Notes: generated from the sequence alone by a model not told the origin. DNA of 64,000 bases from G020348385 sp964410125 (GCA_964410125.1 CAYPGQ010000013.1:1-64000); one strand, 5' to 3'. Positions 29,228-38,609 are shown, numbered from the stretch's first letter. Numbers and translations are program-made.

Positions 29228-30067
29228 ATGATTATGGAAGATCGTATGATCCAATATTTCGTATATCAAGCTTTTAAACTCATGGCTGTCGTTTTGACTT
29301 TTTGTTTATTTTTTCCACTGATCTTTGATCTGTCAGCCCTAAAGAGTATTACTGAAAAGCCGCCAGTAAAAATTCCCTATAAAATTACCGGTACATATCC
29401 CCACATTCCGGGATCTTTTACACAAGGTCTGGTTTTCAAGGATGGATTTTTGTACGAAGGAACAGGTCAATACGGTTCATCGAGATTAAGAAAGATCAAA
29501 CTGGAAACAGGAGAAATCGTAAAAGAAATAAGACTTCCTCGAGATATATTCGGAGAAGGAATAACAATCTATAAGGACAGAATAATTCAGCTGACATGGT
29601 TTTCTCAAATCGGCTTCGTCTATGATAAAAAGAGCTTCCGCCATCTTGATACCTTCCGGTATCCGGTCCCGATAGAAGGATGGGGAATCACGACCGATGG
29701 CAAACACCTGATCGTCAGTGACGGATCGAGCAGGCTTTATTTCCTGGACCCGGAATCATTCAAAGTGAAAAGCCATCTTGATGTCTATGACCATCTGGGT
29801 TCGGTCCAAAAAGTCAATGAATTGGAGTATGTCGAAGGCGCTATTTATGCGAACATATGGCAGTTGCCGAAGATAATTAAAATTGACATAAGGACAGGAA
29901 GGGTGACAGGCATTATCGACCTGAGCGAAATCGTTCCCGAACAGTTCCGGAATCATGTCGATTATGTCCTTAACGGCATTGCCTACGATTCTGAAAAAAA
30001 AAGATTTTTTGTGACCGGGAAAATGTGGCCGTTCATTTCTGAGCTGGAACTACTCGTACCGGAGTGA
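29228..30067 (+). CDS. Glutaminyl-peptide cyclotransferase (beta-propeller type)
   Basis: 279 residues. An N-terminal hydrophobic segment (VYQAFKLMAVVLTFCLFFPLIF) acts as signal or anchor. The rest is the five-bladed propeller of plant/bacterial glutaminyl cyclases, with the hallmark FTQGLVFKDGFLYEGTGQYG, then GWGITTDGKHLIVSDG and NELEYVEGAIYANIW. It converts N-terminal Gln of exported peptides to pyroglutamate in the periplasm. An alternative ATG at 29246 has a slightly better ribosome site (GGA seven bases upstream). Its 3' end overlaps the tail of the permease gene at 30050 by 18 bp. Confidence 0.88.
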   Translation: MIMEDRMIQYFVYQAFKLMAVVLTFCLFFPLIFDLSALKSITEKPPVKIPYKITGTYPHIPGSFTQGLVFKDGFLYEGTGQYGSSRLRKIKLETGEIVKEIRLPRDIFGEGITIYKDRIIQLTWFSQIGFVYDKKSFRHLDTFRYPVPIEGWGITTDGKHLIVSDGSSRLYFLDPESFKVKSHLDVYDHLGSVQKVNELEYVEGAIYANIWQLPKIIKIDIRTGRVTGIIDLSEIVPEQFRNHVDYVLNGIAYDSEKKRFFVTGKMWPFISELELLVPE

Positions 30068-32656
30068 ATTCACGGGATCGGTCAAGGCCGCCTTAAAGGA
30101 CTGGTAGCTCACCGTCATAACCGCGATCAGAAAGGCAAAAGCGGCCGACAATCCAAATATCCAAACAGTCACGCTTGTCCGGTAAGCAAAACCTTGCAGC
30201 CATTTGTCGATTATGAAATACGCGACAGGCCATGCGATGATATTTGCGAGAAAGACCCATTTCGTGAATTCCCGCACCAGTAGAACCAAAATATTAGGCA
30301 CCGAGGCACCGAGGATTTTCCTTATGCCGATTTCTTTGGTTCTCTGTTCTGCTGCAAAAGAGGACAATCCAGCCAATCCCAAACAGGATATGAATACGGC
30401 CAGCAGGGTAAGCGTGGTGTAAAGCCGCCCCAAATTCTCCTCCGATCGATAATAGCGATTGAAATCCTCATCGAGGAAAAAATATGTGAACAGACCCCCA
30501 AGCTGAAGTTCATTCCACTTTTTTTCCACAAAAGAAAGAGTCTGGGGAAGGTTTTCTGTCTTGACGGTTAAACTGAGATAGGAAAAAAAATCAGGCCGCC
30601 ACTGCAAAACGAGCGGTTCCACTTTTGTCTGAAGCCCCCTGTAATGGAAATCTTTGGTCACGCCGATGATCGTCCCTATGCCTCCTGATCCTCCCTCGTA
30701 CATTCTTTTTCCGATCGCTTCCTCAGGGGAAGAAAAGCCGAAAGCCCTGGCTGCGGTTTCGTTCAGGATAAATGTGTCCTCGATATCGGTCTGAACTTTC
30801 TTCTGGAACGACCTCCCTGCAATCATGTCGATTTTGTATTCGGGGAGAAAATCGCTATCCACATAATAAAAGTTCATGCTCTGGGTATTTTCATCCGTTT
30901 CGCCGACAAGCCGGGCTTCGATTAAGTTTGCCAGGCGTCCCGGCACATTCCATAGTGCCGTGGATCCTATGATGGAAGGATAGTTCAGGAATTCGTTTTT
31001 AACCGATTCAGACCTGTCTCCCATTTCTGCAGGGATGATCAGCTTTTGAAGTTTATCGAATCCGAGATTTTTGTTTTTCATAAAATCGATTTGTCTATAA
31101 ACAGCAAGAGTTCCGATAACGAGAAAAATCGTGATCGAAAACTGGGCCACCACAAGAACCTTTCGTAGCAGGGTCCTTTTGGGATCATGGCCTCTGGATC
31201 CTTTAAGAACATTCACGGTCATAAACCGGGAGAGAAAAAAAGCAGGATAACTTCCGGCTATGAAACCGACACAAACGGAAAGACCCAATAAACTCAAAAG
31301 GATCATGGGTTCGAACAAATCCTGCCTTTCAAAGCTTTGGCCTGTCAACATGTTGAAATAAGGCAAGGTCAGAGCCACGATGACGAGCGATAATACCGAT
31401 GAAAAAATAGACGCCAGCATGCTTTCCAGAAGGAATTGGCGGGTCAATTGCGTGCGGTGGGCACCCACGACCTTCCGCACACCAACTTCTTTGGCCCTGT
31501 TTGCCGAACGGGCAGTTGCGAGATTTATAAAATTGATACAGGAGATGAGCAATAACAATATCCCGATGATCGAAAATATCATGATATCCCGCGGATTTCC
31601 CGGAGAGCCGATCTCGGAGACAAGGTTGGAATGGAGATGAATGGAAGAAATGGGCTGAAGATAAAAGGTGAAGTCCACTCCCCCCTCTTCCAGTTCTTCC
31701 TTTGCATATGTATCCGCAATGTGGCGGACTTTTTCTTCAAAATGCTGCGGATCGACGTTGGGCTTCAGCTTGACGTACGCATAAAATCCTGTCCATCCCC
31801 AATTATCGAGGTTCCAGACTCTTTCGAAACCATTCAAGGATATGATCACATCATACTTGAGATGTGTATTCCTGGGATAATTTTCGATAACGCCTGTGAT
31901 TTCCACGGGATTTCCCCAAAGAACGAGTGTTTGGCCGACAGGATCATCGTGACCAAAATACCTTTGGGCCACTCTCTCTGTGATGACGACGGTCCTTGGC
32001 CTATCGAGCGCTTTTTCTGGATTTCCTCTGATAAACGGGATGGTGAATACATCAAATATGTCATTCTCTGCGATCATCACCCAGTCTTCATAAAATTTTG
32101 TTTCTTCCCGCTCGACCAGGCTATCCCAGGTCGCCAGCTGAAACCGGGCGGCGCTCTCCACTTCCGGGAAACTTTCTCTTATTGCAGGAATCAAGGGTGT
32201 GGCCACTCTGGCCGTATCCAATTCTGCCGCTTCTTTTTGGATTTTTTGAGCGATACGGAATATCCTGTCCCCATCTTGATGATACCTGTCATAGCTCAGC
32301 TCATGATGAACATGCAAAAAAACCAGGATACAACAGGCCATCCCGATGGCTAAACCCATGATGTTGATAAAAGAATAAATTTTATGCCTTCGCATGTTCC
32401 TTAGTGCGATTTTTAAATAGTTAGCCATCATGATTATTCTCCAATACAAGGAGTTCCCCATTTTTGCCGGTATTAGCTTGAAGACCTGTGACCAATACCA
32501 AAGATGGGCATGGAAAGCCCCCTTCTCTTTTGACATTTGGTGATAAAATTCTTCAAAATCTCCGAGAGGGGTGTCCCATCCCCTATCCGGCAGAATCGAC
32601 CGCAATAACCTCTCTGCAATCCTGGGAGGCTTAAAAGACTTCTTGTAGTTTCTCAT
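30050..32656 (-). CDS. Duplicated MacB/FtsX-type permease with N-terminal prefix domain (type 2)
   Basis: 868 residues. The first 75 (PPRIAERLLRSILPDRG, GDFEEFYHQMSKEKG, WYWSQVFKLIP) are a second kind of soluble prefix, different from that at 23372 and 26055 but shared with 34124. The duplicated FtsX body follows, with ANRAKEVGVRKVVGAHR and RTKEIGIRKILGASVPN, ending DPVNSLRYE. The start codon directly abuts the PadR stop (TAAATG), so the two are translationally coupled. No ATPase is adjacent. Confidence 0.88.
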   Translation of the reverse strand: MRNYKKSFKPPRIAERLLRSILPDRGWDTPLGDFEEFYHQMSKEKGAFHAHLWYWSQVFKLIPAKMGNSLYWRIIMMANYLKIALRNMRRHKIYSFINIMGLAIGMACCILVFLHVHHELSYDRYHQDGDRIFRIAQKIQKEAAELDTARVATPLIPAIRESFPEVESAARFQLATWDSLVEREETKFYEDWVMIAENDIFDVFTIPFIRGNPEKALDRPRTVVITERVAQRYFGHDDPVGQTLVLWGNPVEITGVIENYPRNTHLKYDVIISLNGFERVWNLDNWGWTGFYAYVKLKPNVDPQHFEEKVRHIADTYAKEELEEGGVDFTFYLQPISSIHLHSNLVSEIGSPGNPRDIMIFSIIGILLLLISCINFINLATARSANRAKEVGVRKVVGAHRTQLTRQFLLESMLASIFSSVLSLVIVALTLPYFNMLTGQSFERQDLFEPMILLSLLGLSVCVGFIAGSYPAFFLSRFMTVNVLKGSRGHDPKRTLLRKVLVVAQFSITIFLVIGTLAVYRQIDFMKNKNLGFDKLQKLIIPAEMGDRSESVKNEFLNYPSIIGSTALWNVPGRLANLIEARLVGETDENTQSMNFYYVDSDFLPEYKIDMIAGRSFQKKVQTDIEDTFILNETAARAFGFSSPEEAIGKRMYEGGSGGIGTIIGVTKDFHYRGLQTKVEPLVLQWRPDFFSYLSLTVKTENLPQTLSFVEKKWNELQLGGLFTYFFLDEDFNRYYRSEENLGRLYTTLTLLAVFISCLGLAGLSSFAAEQRTKEIGIRKILGASVPNILVLLVREFTKWVFLANIIAWPVAYFIIDKWLQGFAYRTSVTVWIFGLSAAFAFLIAVMTVSYQSFKAALTDPVNSLRYE

Positions 32657-32992
32657 TTAAACATTTTTGAATGACTTGGGAATATCCCGCCACATATTGG
32701 CCTGGACTTGTCTCAATCGCAGCAAGGCTTTCATGCCTTCATCGGTCAACTCATAAATCCGTTTGTGCCTTCCTCCCCGTTCTGGAGTCGATTCCGACAA
32801 ATAAGACTTCAGGTATCCCTTTTTGATCAGGCGGTCCAAAGGCATATAAATGGACCCAAGCGACCAATTCTCCCCCGTGATTTCAGATAATTGTGCTCTA
32901 ATGGGAACACAATAAGCGTTGCCCTTCAACTTCCAAACAGCTAATAAAATCAATTCCTCTGCCCTGGTTAAAAGTTTCAAGGTTTCTTCCAA
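32657..32992 (-). CDS. PadR-family transcriptional regulator
   Basis: 111 residues: AEELILLAVWKLKGNAYCVPI, the recognition region SLGSIYMPLDRLIKKGYL, and the wing TPERGGRHKRIYELTDEG. It is closely related to the PadR at 36700. The start appears to be a TTG at 32992; no ATG is available in frame and the ribosome site is weak. It precedes a type 2 prefix permease with no gap, a pairing repeated at 36700/34124. It is a likely repressor of its own operon. Confidence 0.88.
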   Translation of the reverse strand: MEETLKLLTRAEELILLAVWKLKGNAYCVPIRAQLSEITGENWSLGSIYMPLDRLIKKGYLKSYLSESTPERGGRHKRIYELTDEGMKALLRLRQVQANMWRDIPKSFKNV

Positions 32993-33021
32993 AATGCCAT
33001 TTGTTTCAATTTTTTAGGATT

Positions 33022-33036
33022 GTCATATATATAGAC
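33022..33036. promoter_or_regulatory. Possible PadR operator
   Basis: GTC-N9-GAC with an alternating TA core forms a 15-bp imperfect dyad 30 bp upstream of the PadR start. The AT-rich core could also be part of the promoter. The assignment to PadR is inferred from position. Apart from this the 149-bp gap 32993-33141 holds nothing I can name. Confidence 0.3.
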
Positions 33037-33141
33037 GCCATTGTTGAAAAAAAAGTTGACAAGGTGTTAAAAATAAATTTAAAAAAATCCCTCGATCTTT
33101 GGGAAGAAGGAAGTTCAGGGATTAAGGAGTAGGATAAATAA

Positions 33142-33405
33142 TTATCTGAATGGCGTCCAAATAGAGATTGGATTCTTGAAAACTGCTGTATCCTTCTGAT
33201 CGATTCCGAGGACAAGGCACCAATAATTAGCTGCTTTTTTACTCAAGCTTTTTTTATTTAGTAAAACGTCTTTGAATTTCTCAATGCCGTACTTATTTTG
33301 GACCTCTTCTATGTAATCAAAACCTCCGAAATTTATGGCTCTTTCAATCTCGACATCAGGAGAGATCGATTTTTCGTCTCTATCCCAAAAAAGTTCTTTT
33401 CTCAT
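33142..33405 (-). CDS. DUF6922-like putative antitoxin partner of AbiEii
   Basis: 87 residues starting MRKELFWDRDEKSISPDVE, with a SLSKKAANYWCLVLGI segment near residues 54-69. This matches the pattern I remember for DUF6922 proteins, which accompany AbiEii-type nucleotidyltransferases and carry a degenerate helix-turn-helix. The ATG at 33405 overlaps the AbiEii stop by four bases (ATGA). It is the second gene of the pair, whereas antitoxins are more often first. Confidence 0.65.
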   Translation of the reverse strand: MRKELFWDRDEKSISPDVEIERAINFGGFDYIEEVQNKYGIEKFKDVLLNKKSLSKKAANYWCLVLGIDQKDTAVFKNPISIWTPFR

Positions 33406-34070
33406 TGACAGAATCCTGTAAAAAATCGTTTGATTTCTTTCCAATGCTCATGTGTGATTTTTCGAATTTTTCCTGAATTATCGACGATCAAAATATCATC
33501 TACCTCTTGCTCGGCATCGAAAAAATAAACCATAGCGGTTTTCAGATGATAGCTATATTTTTTTTCAACCTGATATTTCCGCTGAACAAAAGAAAACATA
33601 TCCTTGAATGAATGACACGTCCTTTTGAGCAAATAAAAAAGGTCGACAAAATCTTTGGCAGAGCCTCTTTGGGCAAGAGCTAAAGCTTTCATGGCTTCAA
33701 GATCTTCAAGAGATGCTATCGGGCAATCGAGGTTGGATTTTAGCTCTCGGAAATTTAAATTGGATAACAGTGGGTAAGGCAGATGAAATAGAGAAAATTT
33801 TATTTTCTCTCGAGACAGGAATAGAATCAAGCTGTCCTTCTCCAAGATTTCAACATCCACTCGATCAAACTTCTCTCGTGCTTCAAAAATCAATGCATCA
33901 GGTCGAAATGGTTTCTGCGAAAAAAAATCAATATCGAAAGAAACACGATGATTCAGATAAAAATAAAGAGCTGTACCGCCCGCTAAATAACTGTCTTGGG
34001 GAAGAATTTTGCTATCAATAATCTCTATCAATATCTTTTGTAGATTATCAATTTGCTTTTCCCAGTTCAC
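33402..34070 (-). CDS. AbiEii/AbiGii-type nucleotidyltransferase (putative toxin)
   Basis: 222 residues. The nucleotidyltransferase signature is clear: LAGGTALYFYLNHRVSFDIDFF (GGT near residues 31-33, Asp46 and Asp48 as metal ligands). The later helix ALALAQRGSAKDFVDLFYLL is typical of the family. AbiEii proteins are toxins of toxin-antitoxin or abortive-infection systems that modify RNA or nucleotides. The start is a GTG at 34070 with no good ribosome site. The pair sits between two PadR-permease units and may be a mobile insertion. Confidence 0.8.
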   Translation of the reverse strand: MNWEKQIDNLQKILIEIIDSKILPQDSYLAGGTALYFYLNHRVSFDIDFFSQKPFRPDALIFEAREKFDRVDVEILEKDSLILFLSREKIKFSLFHLPYPLLSNLNFRELKSNLDCPIASLEDLEAMKALALAQRGSAKDFVDLFYLLKRTCHSFKDMFSFVQRKYQVEKKYSYHLKTAMVYFFDAEQEVDDILIVDNSGKIRKITHEHWKEIKRFFTGFCQ

Positions 34071-34123
34071 AATATCATTTTAACACGAATTCACTCCGAT
34101 TTGTCCAAATATCCAGATTTTTT

Positions 34124-36703
34124 CTATTCGTAGCGGAGGGATTTGGCGGGATTGGCCCGTGCGGCCCGGATAGCTTGATACCCCACTGACAAAATGGCCA
34201 CAAACAATGCCAAAAGCATAGCGCCAACGAAAACGAAATATCCCAGATCCACCCGATAGGCATAACTCTGCAGCCATTTCCTCATGATAAAATAGGCTGC
34301 AGGCCAGGCGATAACATTTGCCACTAGGACAAGGAGAAAGAACTCTCTGCACAAAAGTCTGGTGACCTGAGTGACGCTTGCACCCAAAACTTTGCGTATT
34401 CCAATCTCTTTTGTTCTCTTTTCAGCCATGAACGAGGCCAGACCGAAAAGACCGAGGCAGGCCACAAAAACGGCAAGGACCGCGAAACATCTCAGCAGAG
34501 TCCCGATTCTCTGTTCGGCCCGGTACATCATGTCATATCTTTCATCCATAAAGCGGTATTCAAACGGATAGGTGGGTATTATCCGTTTCCATGTGTTTTC
34601 AATAAATCCCAGGGAAGCAGAAACGTCTTCCGGCGGAATCCGGATAATCATGTAATTGAGGTCCTTGGGATTCACAGCGATAGCCAAGGGTTCGATTTTG
34701 TTTCTGAGGGTCTGGTAATGAAAATTTTTCATAACGCCCACAATCGTGCCGTCTACACCCACATGGCTGAATCGCTCTCCTATTACAGAGTCCTTGTCCA
34801 TCAATTTGACCACCTCTTCATTGACGATCCATGATTTGGATAAATCGGATGTGTACTCTTTGTCAAAACTCCTTCCGTCAGCTATCTCGATCTTTAAGGT
34901 CTCGATAAAATCAAAATCCACTGAATTAAATCCTATTAATATTTGAAGCTCTGGATCCTTGCCTTCCCACTGGGCTCCCCCTGAATTGCTTCCGATATGT
35001 GTAGGCAGCTGGGAAGTCCCGGTGACATTAAGAACTTGTGGATTTTGAATCAACTCCTGTTTGAGGACGTTATAAGACTTTTTGGTGTCCGCTCTCATAG
35101 GGATGTAAACCAGGTGTTCTTTATCCCATCCCAAACGCATGTTTTTGATGTAGTTCTGCTGCTGGTAAACAATGCCTGTGCCGATAATCAAAAGAACCGA
35201 AAGCGCGAACTGGACTACGACCAGGACTCTGCGGAACCGAGCGCCTCCCGATCCTGAAAAGAGCCCGCCTTTGAGGACCCTCGCTGGTTGGAAAGCAGAT
35301 AAAAACATTGCTGGATAACTGCCGGCTACCAGTCCAGTAAACAACGTGATGCCCAACAATCCGATCAAAATGGTCTCGATACCGGCGACGCTCCAGGAAA
35401 GTTCTTTGCCTGAAAGATTGCTGAACGCCGGAAGCAATAAGGTTGCAATTCCAACGGCAAATATCAAGGCGATAAACGCATACACTACCGATTCCCCGTA
35501 AAACTGCCGCACAAGGTGTCCTTTTATCGCTCCTACCACCTTTCTCAATCCAACTTCTTTGGCCCGGTTAGCGGAGCGGGCCGTGGACAGATTCATGAAG
35601 TTTATACAGGCAATCAATAGGACGATAAAAGCGATGACGGAAAAGATATATACATACTGAATTGCTCCGGCACTTTTTTCATATCCGAAAAATTGATGAA
35701 GATGGAGTTTTGTGTATGGCATTAGCCTAAGATCCGTACGGCTTTCGGGATTTTTTGTCCGGATAAACCCGAATATCTTCTGATTTGCCTGCTCAAGAAG
35801 AGTACCTTCCGGAAGTTGGACAAAAGTGTAAATAGAATTGGAGCCAAAATCTTCTTCTCGGGTTTGACCCGTTCTTTTCAGGATTTCGTAAGGAACAAGA
35901 AAATCAAACTGCAAATAAGTGTTATGCGGGATGTTTTCGAGGACACCTGTTACGGTAAATTCATGCTGGTTATTCAGAGTGATCACCTTGCCGATGGGAT
36001 CGTCTTCCCCGAAATATTTCTCCGCCAGATCCTCAGAGAGGACCACAGAAAAAGGTGAATCCAACGCTGTATTTTTATCCCCCTTGACGAGAGGATAGGT
36101 AAACATTTTTAAAAAGGAAGGATCGACCGCCCTTCCGGAATCTTCAAAAAACGTGTGATCCTCGTATTTGAATAACATTCCACGTGTCCAAACTACCCGG
36201 GTGGCATCGAGGATTTCAGGGATCTCTGCCTTGAGGGCAGGACCGAGGGGATAGGGCGTCACATAAACATAAAAAATTCTCCCTGAGTAATGCTGATCCT
36301 CTTCAACACGGTACAGATTTGCCGCATTTTCGTGAAATTTGTCATAGCTCAATTCATCCAGAACCCAGATGGTGATGAGCAGACAGCAAGCCAGACCGAT
36401 GGCGAGTCCCGCAATATTGATAAAAGAAAATCCTTTATGTCTCTTTATGTTCCTTAAAGCAACCTTTAGATAGTTTTTTATCATTTGAACACTCCAATAA
36501 ATAGAATTCGATAGAAAAAGAGGAACAAGTTTTACTATTTGTCCCCAATACCAAAGGGATGCTGCAGTTTCCCCCTTATCGTTCGCGATCTCTGCATAGA
36601 CCTCACCAAAATCGCCTATGAGGGTGAAGTGATCGCCTCCTCCATAGATTCGAGAAAGCAGCCAGTGTCCGAGTCTCGGCGGTGTCGTGTAATTCTTTTT
36701 CAT
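34124..36703 (-). CDS. Duplicated MacB/FtsX-type permease with N-terminal prefix domain (type 2)
   Basis: 859 residues from the ATG at 36703, which overlaps the PadR stop by four bases (ATGA). The prefix (PPRLGHWLLSRIYGGGD, GDFGEVYAEIANDKG, WYWGQIVKLVP) is the same type as at 30050. The duplicated FtsX body has ANRAKEVGLRKVVGAIKG and RTKEIGIRKVLGASVTQ and ends NPAKSLRYE. It pairs with the PadR gene upstream. The nearest ATPase is at 37849, separated by 1.1 kb and a repeat region. Confidence 0.88.
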   Translation of the reverse strand: MKKNYTTPPRLGHWLLSRIYGGGDHFTLIGDFGEVYAEIANDKGETAASLWYWGQIVKLVPLFLSNSIYWSVQMIKNYLKVALRNIKRHKGFSFINIAGLAIGLACCLLITIWVLDELSYDKFHENAANLYRVEEDQHYSGRIFYVYVTPYPLGPALKAEIPEILDATRVVWTRGMLFKYEDHTFFEDSGRAVDPSFLKMFTYPLVKGDKNTALDSPFSVVLSEDLAEKYFGEDDPIGKVITLNNQHEFTVTGVLENIPHNTYLQFDFLVPYEILKRTGQTREEDFGSNSIYTFVQLPEGTLLEQANQKIFGFIRTKNPESRTDLRLMPYTKLHLHQFFGYEKSAGAIQYVYIFSVIAFIVLLIACINFMNLSTARSANRAKEVGLRKVVGAIKGHLVRQFYGESVVYAFIALIFAVGIATLLLPAFSNLSGKELSWSVAGIETILIGLLGITLFTGLVAGSYPAMFLSAFQPARVLKGGLFSGSGGARFRRVLVVVQFALSVLLIIGTGIVYQQQNYIKNMRLGWDKEHLVYIPMRADTKKSYNVLKQELIQNPQVLNVTGTSQLPTHIGSNSGGAQWEGKDPELQILIGFNSVDFDFIETLKIEIADGRSFDKEYTSDLSKSWIVNEEVVKLMDKDSVIGERFSHVGVDGTIVGVMKNFHYQTLRNKIEPLAIAVNPKDLNYMIIRIPPEDVSASLGFIENTWKRIIPTYPFEYRFMDERYDMMYRAEQRIGTLLRCFAVLAVFVACLGLFGLASFMAEKRTKEIGIRKVLGASVTQVTRLLCREFFLLVLVANVIAWPAAYFIMRKWLQSYAYRVDLGYFVFVGAMLLALFVAILSVGYQAIRAARANPAKSLRYE

Positions 36704-37035
36704 CCGGTTTCCGGGAAGGATAAGGCTATTTCTGGGAAGCCGGCCCACATGATTTCATTTATCCTTTTGATCTCACCCAAAGCTTGGATACCTCTATCGG
36801 TAAGATTGTAATATCTTTTGCTCAATCCCTTTCTCTCTGGTGTGGCCTCGCCGATATAGGCTGTGAGGTAATCCTTTTTTGCCAACCTGTCCAACGGAAA
36901 ATAGACCCCACCCAGGGATAGCTTTTTACCTGTGACTTCCTCTATATATTTATAGATAGTCGTTCCGTAGGCATTTTCTTTCAATCTCCAAACCGAAAGA
37001 AGTATTAACTCCTCCAATTTTGTCAGTATCTCCAT
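36700..37035 (-). CDS. PadR-family transcriptional regulator
   Basis: 111 residues: LEELILLSVWRLKENAYGTTI, SLGGVYFPLDRLAKKDYL, and wing TPERKGLSKRYYNLTDRG. It is a paralogue of the PadR at 32657. The ATG at 37035 has GAGG seven bases upstream. It is translationally coupled to the permease at 34124. Confidence 0.9.
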   Translation of the reverse strand: MEILTKLEELILLSVWRLKENAYGTTIYKYIEEVTGKKLSLGGVYFPLDRLAKKDYLTAYIGEATPERKGLSKRYYNLTDRGIQALGEIKRINEIMWAGFPEIALSFPETG

Positions 37036-37189
37036 AGATGCACCTCTTTATTCAACCATGCATATTCTTCATATTAGAATACGCAAAATACACAAAAAAG
37101 GTTTCCTTTTTTTATAATTTTTAGAAATTTTTACAGGGAACTTACCTGGATTATTCACGGATCGAGACCCTCCCCCCACCTTAGTATTA

Positions 37190-37420
37190 ATGGATGCGAG
37201 GCGTGATCCGTGCAGCTGTCTTTGCGAGGAAACAAAGGACTCCTTTGCTTTGCTCGGAGCAGGCTCCGCAATCGCCCGAGATTGCTTCACTACGTTCGCA
37301 ACGGAGGATCGGTTCGCCCAAAGGGAAAACCCTGATTTTTTTAACGTCATTTAATGCTATATGCATTGAAATCAGGGACATATTACCAGAAATTGGGGAC
37401 ATGTACCAATTTTCTGAAAT
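37190..37420. repeat. REP-like repeat cluster in a 443-bp gene-free gap
   Basis: The gap 37036-37478 has no convincing gene. It holds a run of short palindromes: AAAGGA-CTCCTTT-type and GGAGC/GCTCC hairpins near 37233-37270, the ATTGC...GCAA repeat at 37281-37300 shared with 26026-26050, and AAATTGG-N9-CCAATTT (37390-37412) around GGGGACATGTA. Such mixtures are typical of REP elements and remnants of their IS200-like transposases. Confidence 0.5.
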
Positions 37421-37478
37421 CGGAAATTGGATAATTTATGAAGTGCCCAGGTTAATAAGGATTGGATTTATACACAAA

Positions 37479-37700
37479 TTATGCTTTTTTCTTGACTTTA
37501 AAAAGAACAGTACCGAGATATCCACCATCGTTGATCTCTGCAATGTACAAACCAGGCTGAAAATGGGCACGTCTCCTGAGCATGGGCTCAGACAGTCTAT
37601 CTAAAAGTGCCCCAGCTTCCCAATCTTTATTGTTGCTGTCGCTCAATAAAATCGGAGCGCTCTTTTCAACCAACTTCTTTAGTATGTCTCTTAGGCTCAT
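37479..37700 (-). CDS. Small hypothetical protein
   Basis: 73 residues from the ATG at 37700, with GAGG five bases upstream (an earlier in-frame start has no ribosome site). It has a mixed sequence: an N-terminal helix (LRDILKKLVEKSAPILLS) and a C-terminal beta-like part (FQPGLYIAEINDGGYLGTVLF). No membrane segment or known motif. It stands alone between a repeat cluster and the ATPase gene. Function not recognised. Confidence 0.5.
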   Translation of the reverse strand: MSLRDILKKLVEKSAPILLSDSNNKDWEAGALLDRLSEPMLRRRAHFQPGLYIAEINDGGYLGTVLFKVKKKA

Positions 37701-37824
37701 GTCTGCCTCGCTTTTCAAAAAATGCCTCTACTTATATTAGACGAAATTTTTAGCCATTTGGTTACAGAAATCTTAAAATAAATCAAGATTCTTCCTAATT
37801 ATCAGGAGTAAGACTTACCTCTTA

Positions 37825-37839
37825 GACCAATGATTGGTC
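37825..37839. terminator. Short perfect palindrome after ABC ATPase gene
   Basis: GACCAAT-G-ATTGGTC lies 10 bp beyond the end of the ATPase gene. A single-base loop cannot form in RNA as drawn, and no T run follows, so this may be an operator as easily as a terminator. Confidence 0.25.
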
Positions 37840-37848
37840 GGAGAGAGT

Positions 37849-38538
37849 TTAAATTTTGAATTCTTCCTTGATGTTTTCCGAGACGATATGCCCGTCGAAC
37901 AGGTGAATCGTACGGTGGCTGTATTCAGCATAAGCCGGAGAGTGAGTTACCATGACGACTGTGGTCCCTGCTTCATGCAGTTCCCCGACGATCCGCATCA
38001 CTTCCTCACCGTGCGCAGAATCAAGATTACCCGTAGGCTCGTCTGCCAGGATCAATTTCGGCCTTGCAACGATAGCTCTAGCTACGGCTACTCTCTGCTG
38101 CTGACCTCCGGATAATTGCTGGGGAAAATGATTTTTCCTTGCCATGATCTCCATCTTCTCCAAAACCTCGGTCACTCTTTTTTTCCGTTCAGCTGCAGAA
38201 TAACCCAGGTAGAGCAACGGAAGTTCAGCATTCTCATACACGGTTAGTTCATCGATGAGATTAAAGCTCTGAAAAACAAATCCGATGTTGTTTTTACGAA
38301 GATTCGCTCGCTGTCTCTCGGAATAACCGCCGATCTCTTCACCCATAAAGAGATAATTTCCCTCAGAGGGCTTGTCGATCATACCGAGAACATTGAGCAA
38401 AGTGGACTTTCCGCACCCAGATGGTCCCATGATGGCTACGTACTCCCCTTCCTTGACATCAAGGTTCACGTTGTTCAGCGCCGTTGTTTCCACATCTTCT
38501 GTTCTGTAGATTTTTTTCAAGTCTTTAGTTTTAATCAT
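37849..38538 (-). CDS. MacB/LolD-type ABC transporter ATPase
   Basis: 229 residues. Walker A GPSGCGKS (residues 38-45), signature LSGGQQQRVAVARA, Walker B LILADEPTGN and H-loop TTVVMVTHS. It is closest among the window's ATPases to the one at 7585. The ATG at 38538 has GGAGG five bases upstream. It follows the HlyD adaptor gene by 71 bp in one sigma-54-controlled operon with no permease. The likely partners are the orphan permeases, for example 23372 to 36703. Confidence 0.93.
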   Translation of the reverse strand: MIKTKDLKKIYRTEDVETTALNNVNLDVKEGEYVAIMGPSGCGKSTLLNVLGMIDKPSEGNYLFMGEEIGGYSERQRANLRKNNIGFVFQSFNLIDELTVYENAELPLLYLGYSAAERKKRVTEVLEKMEIMARKNHFPQQLSGGQQQRVAVARAIVARPKLILADEPTGNLDSAHGEEVMRIVGELHEAGTTVVMVTHSPAYAEYSHRTIHLFDGHIVSENIKEEFKI

Positions 38539-38609
38539 ATTTTCCTCCGAAAAAAGTCTTTAGTATACACGTTCTCTTTATTTATAGACGTAATATACAC
38601 ACTTTTAGT

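Noticed and set aside
37200..37330. tRNA-like or attenuator-like folded region
   Set aside because: No anticodon arm or acceptor pairing of a tRNA could be drawn; the palindromes fit REP-type repeats better.
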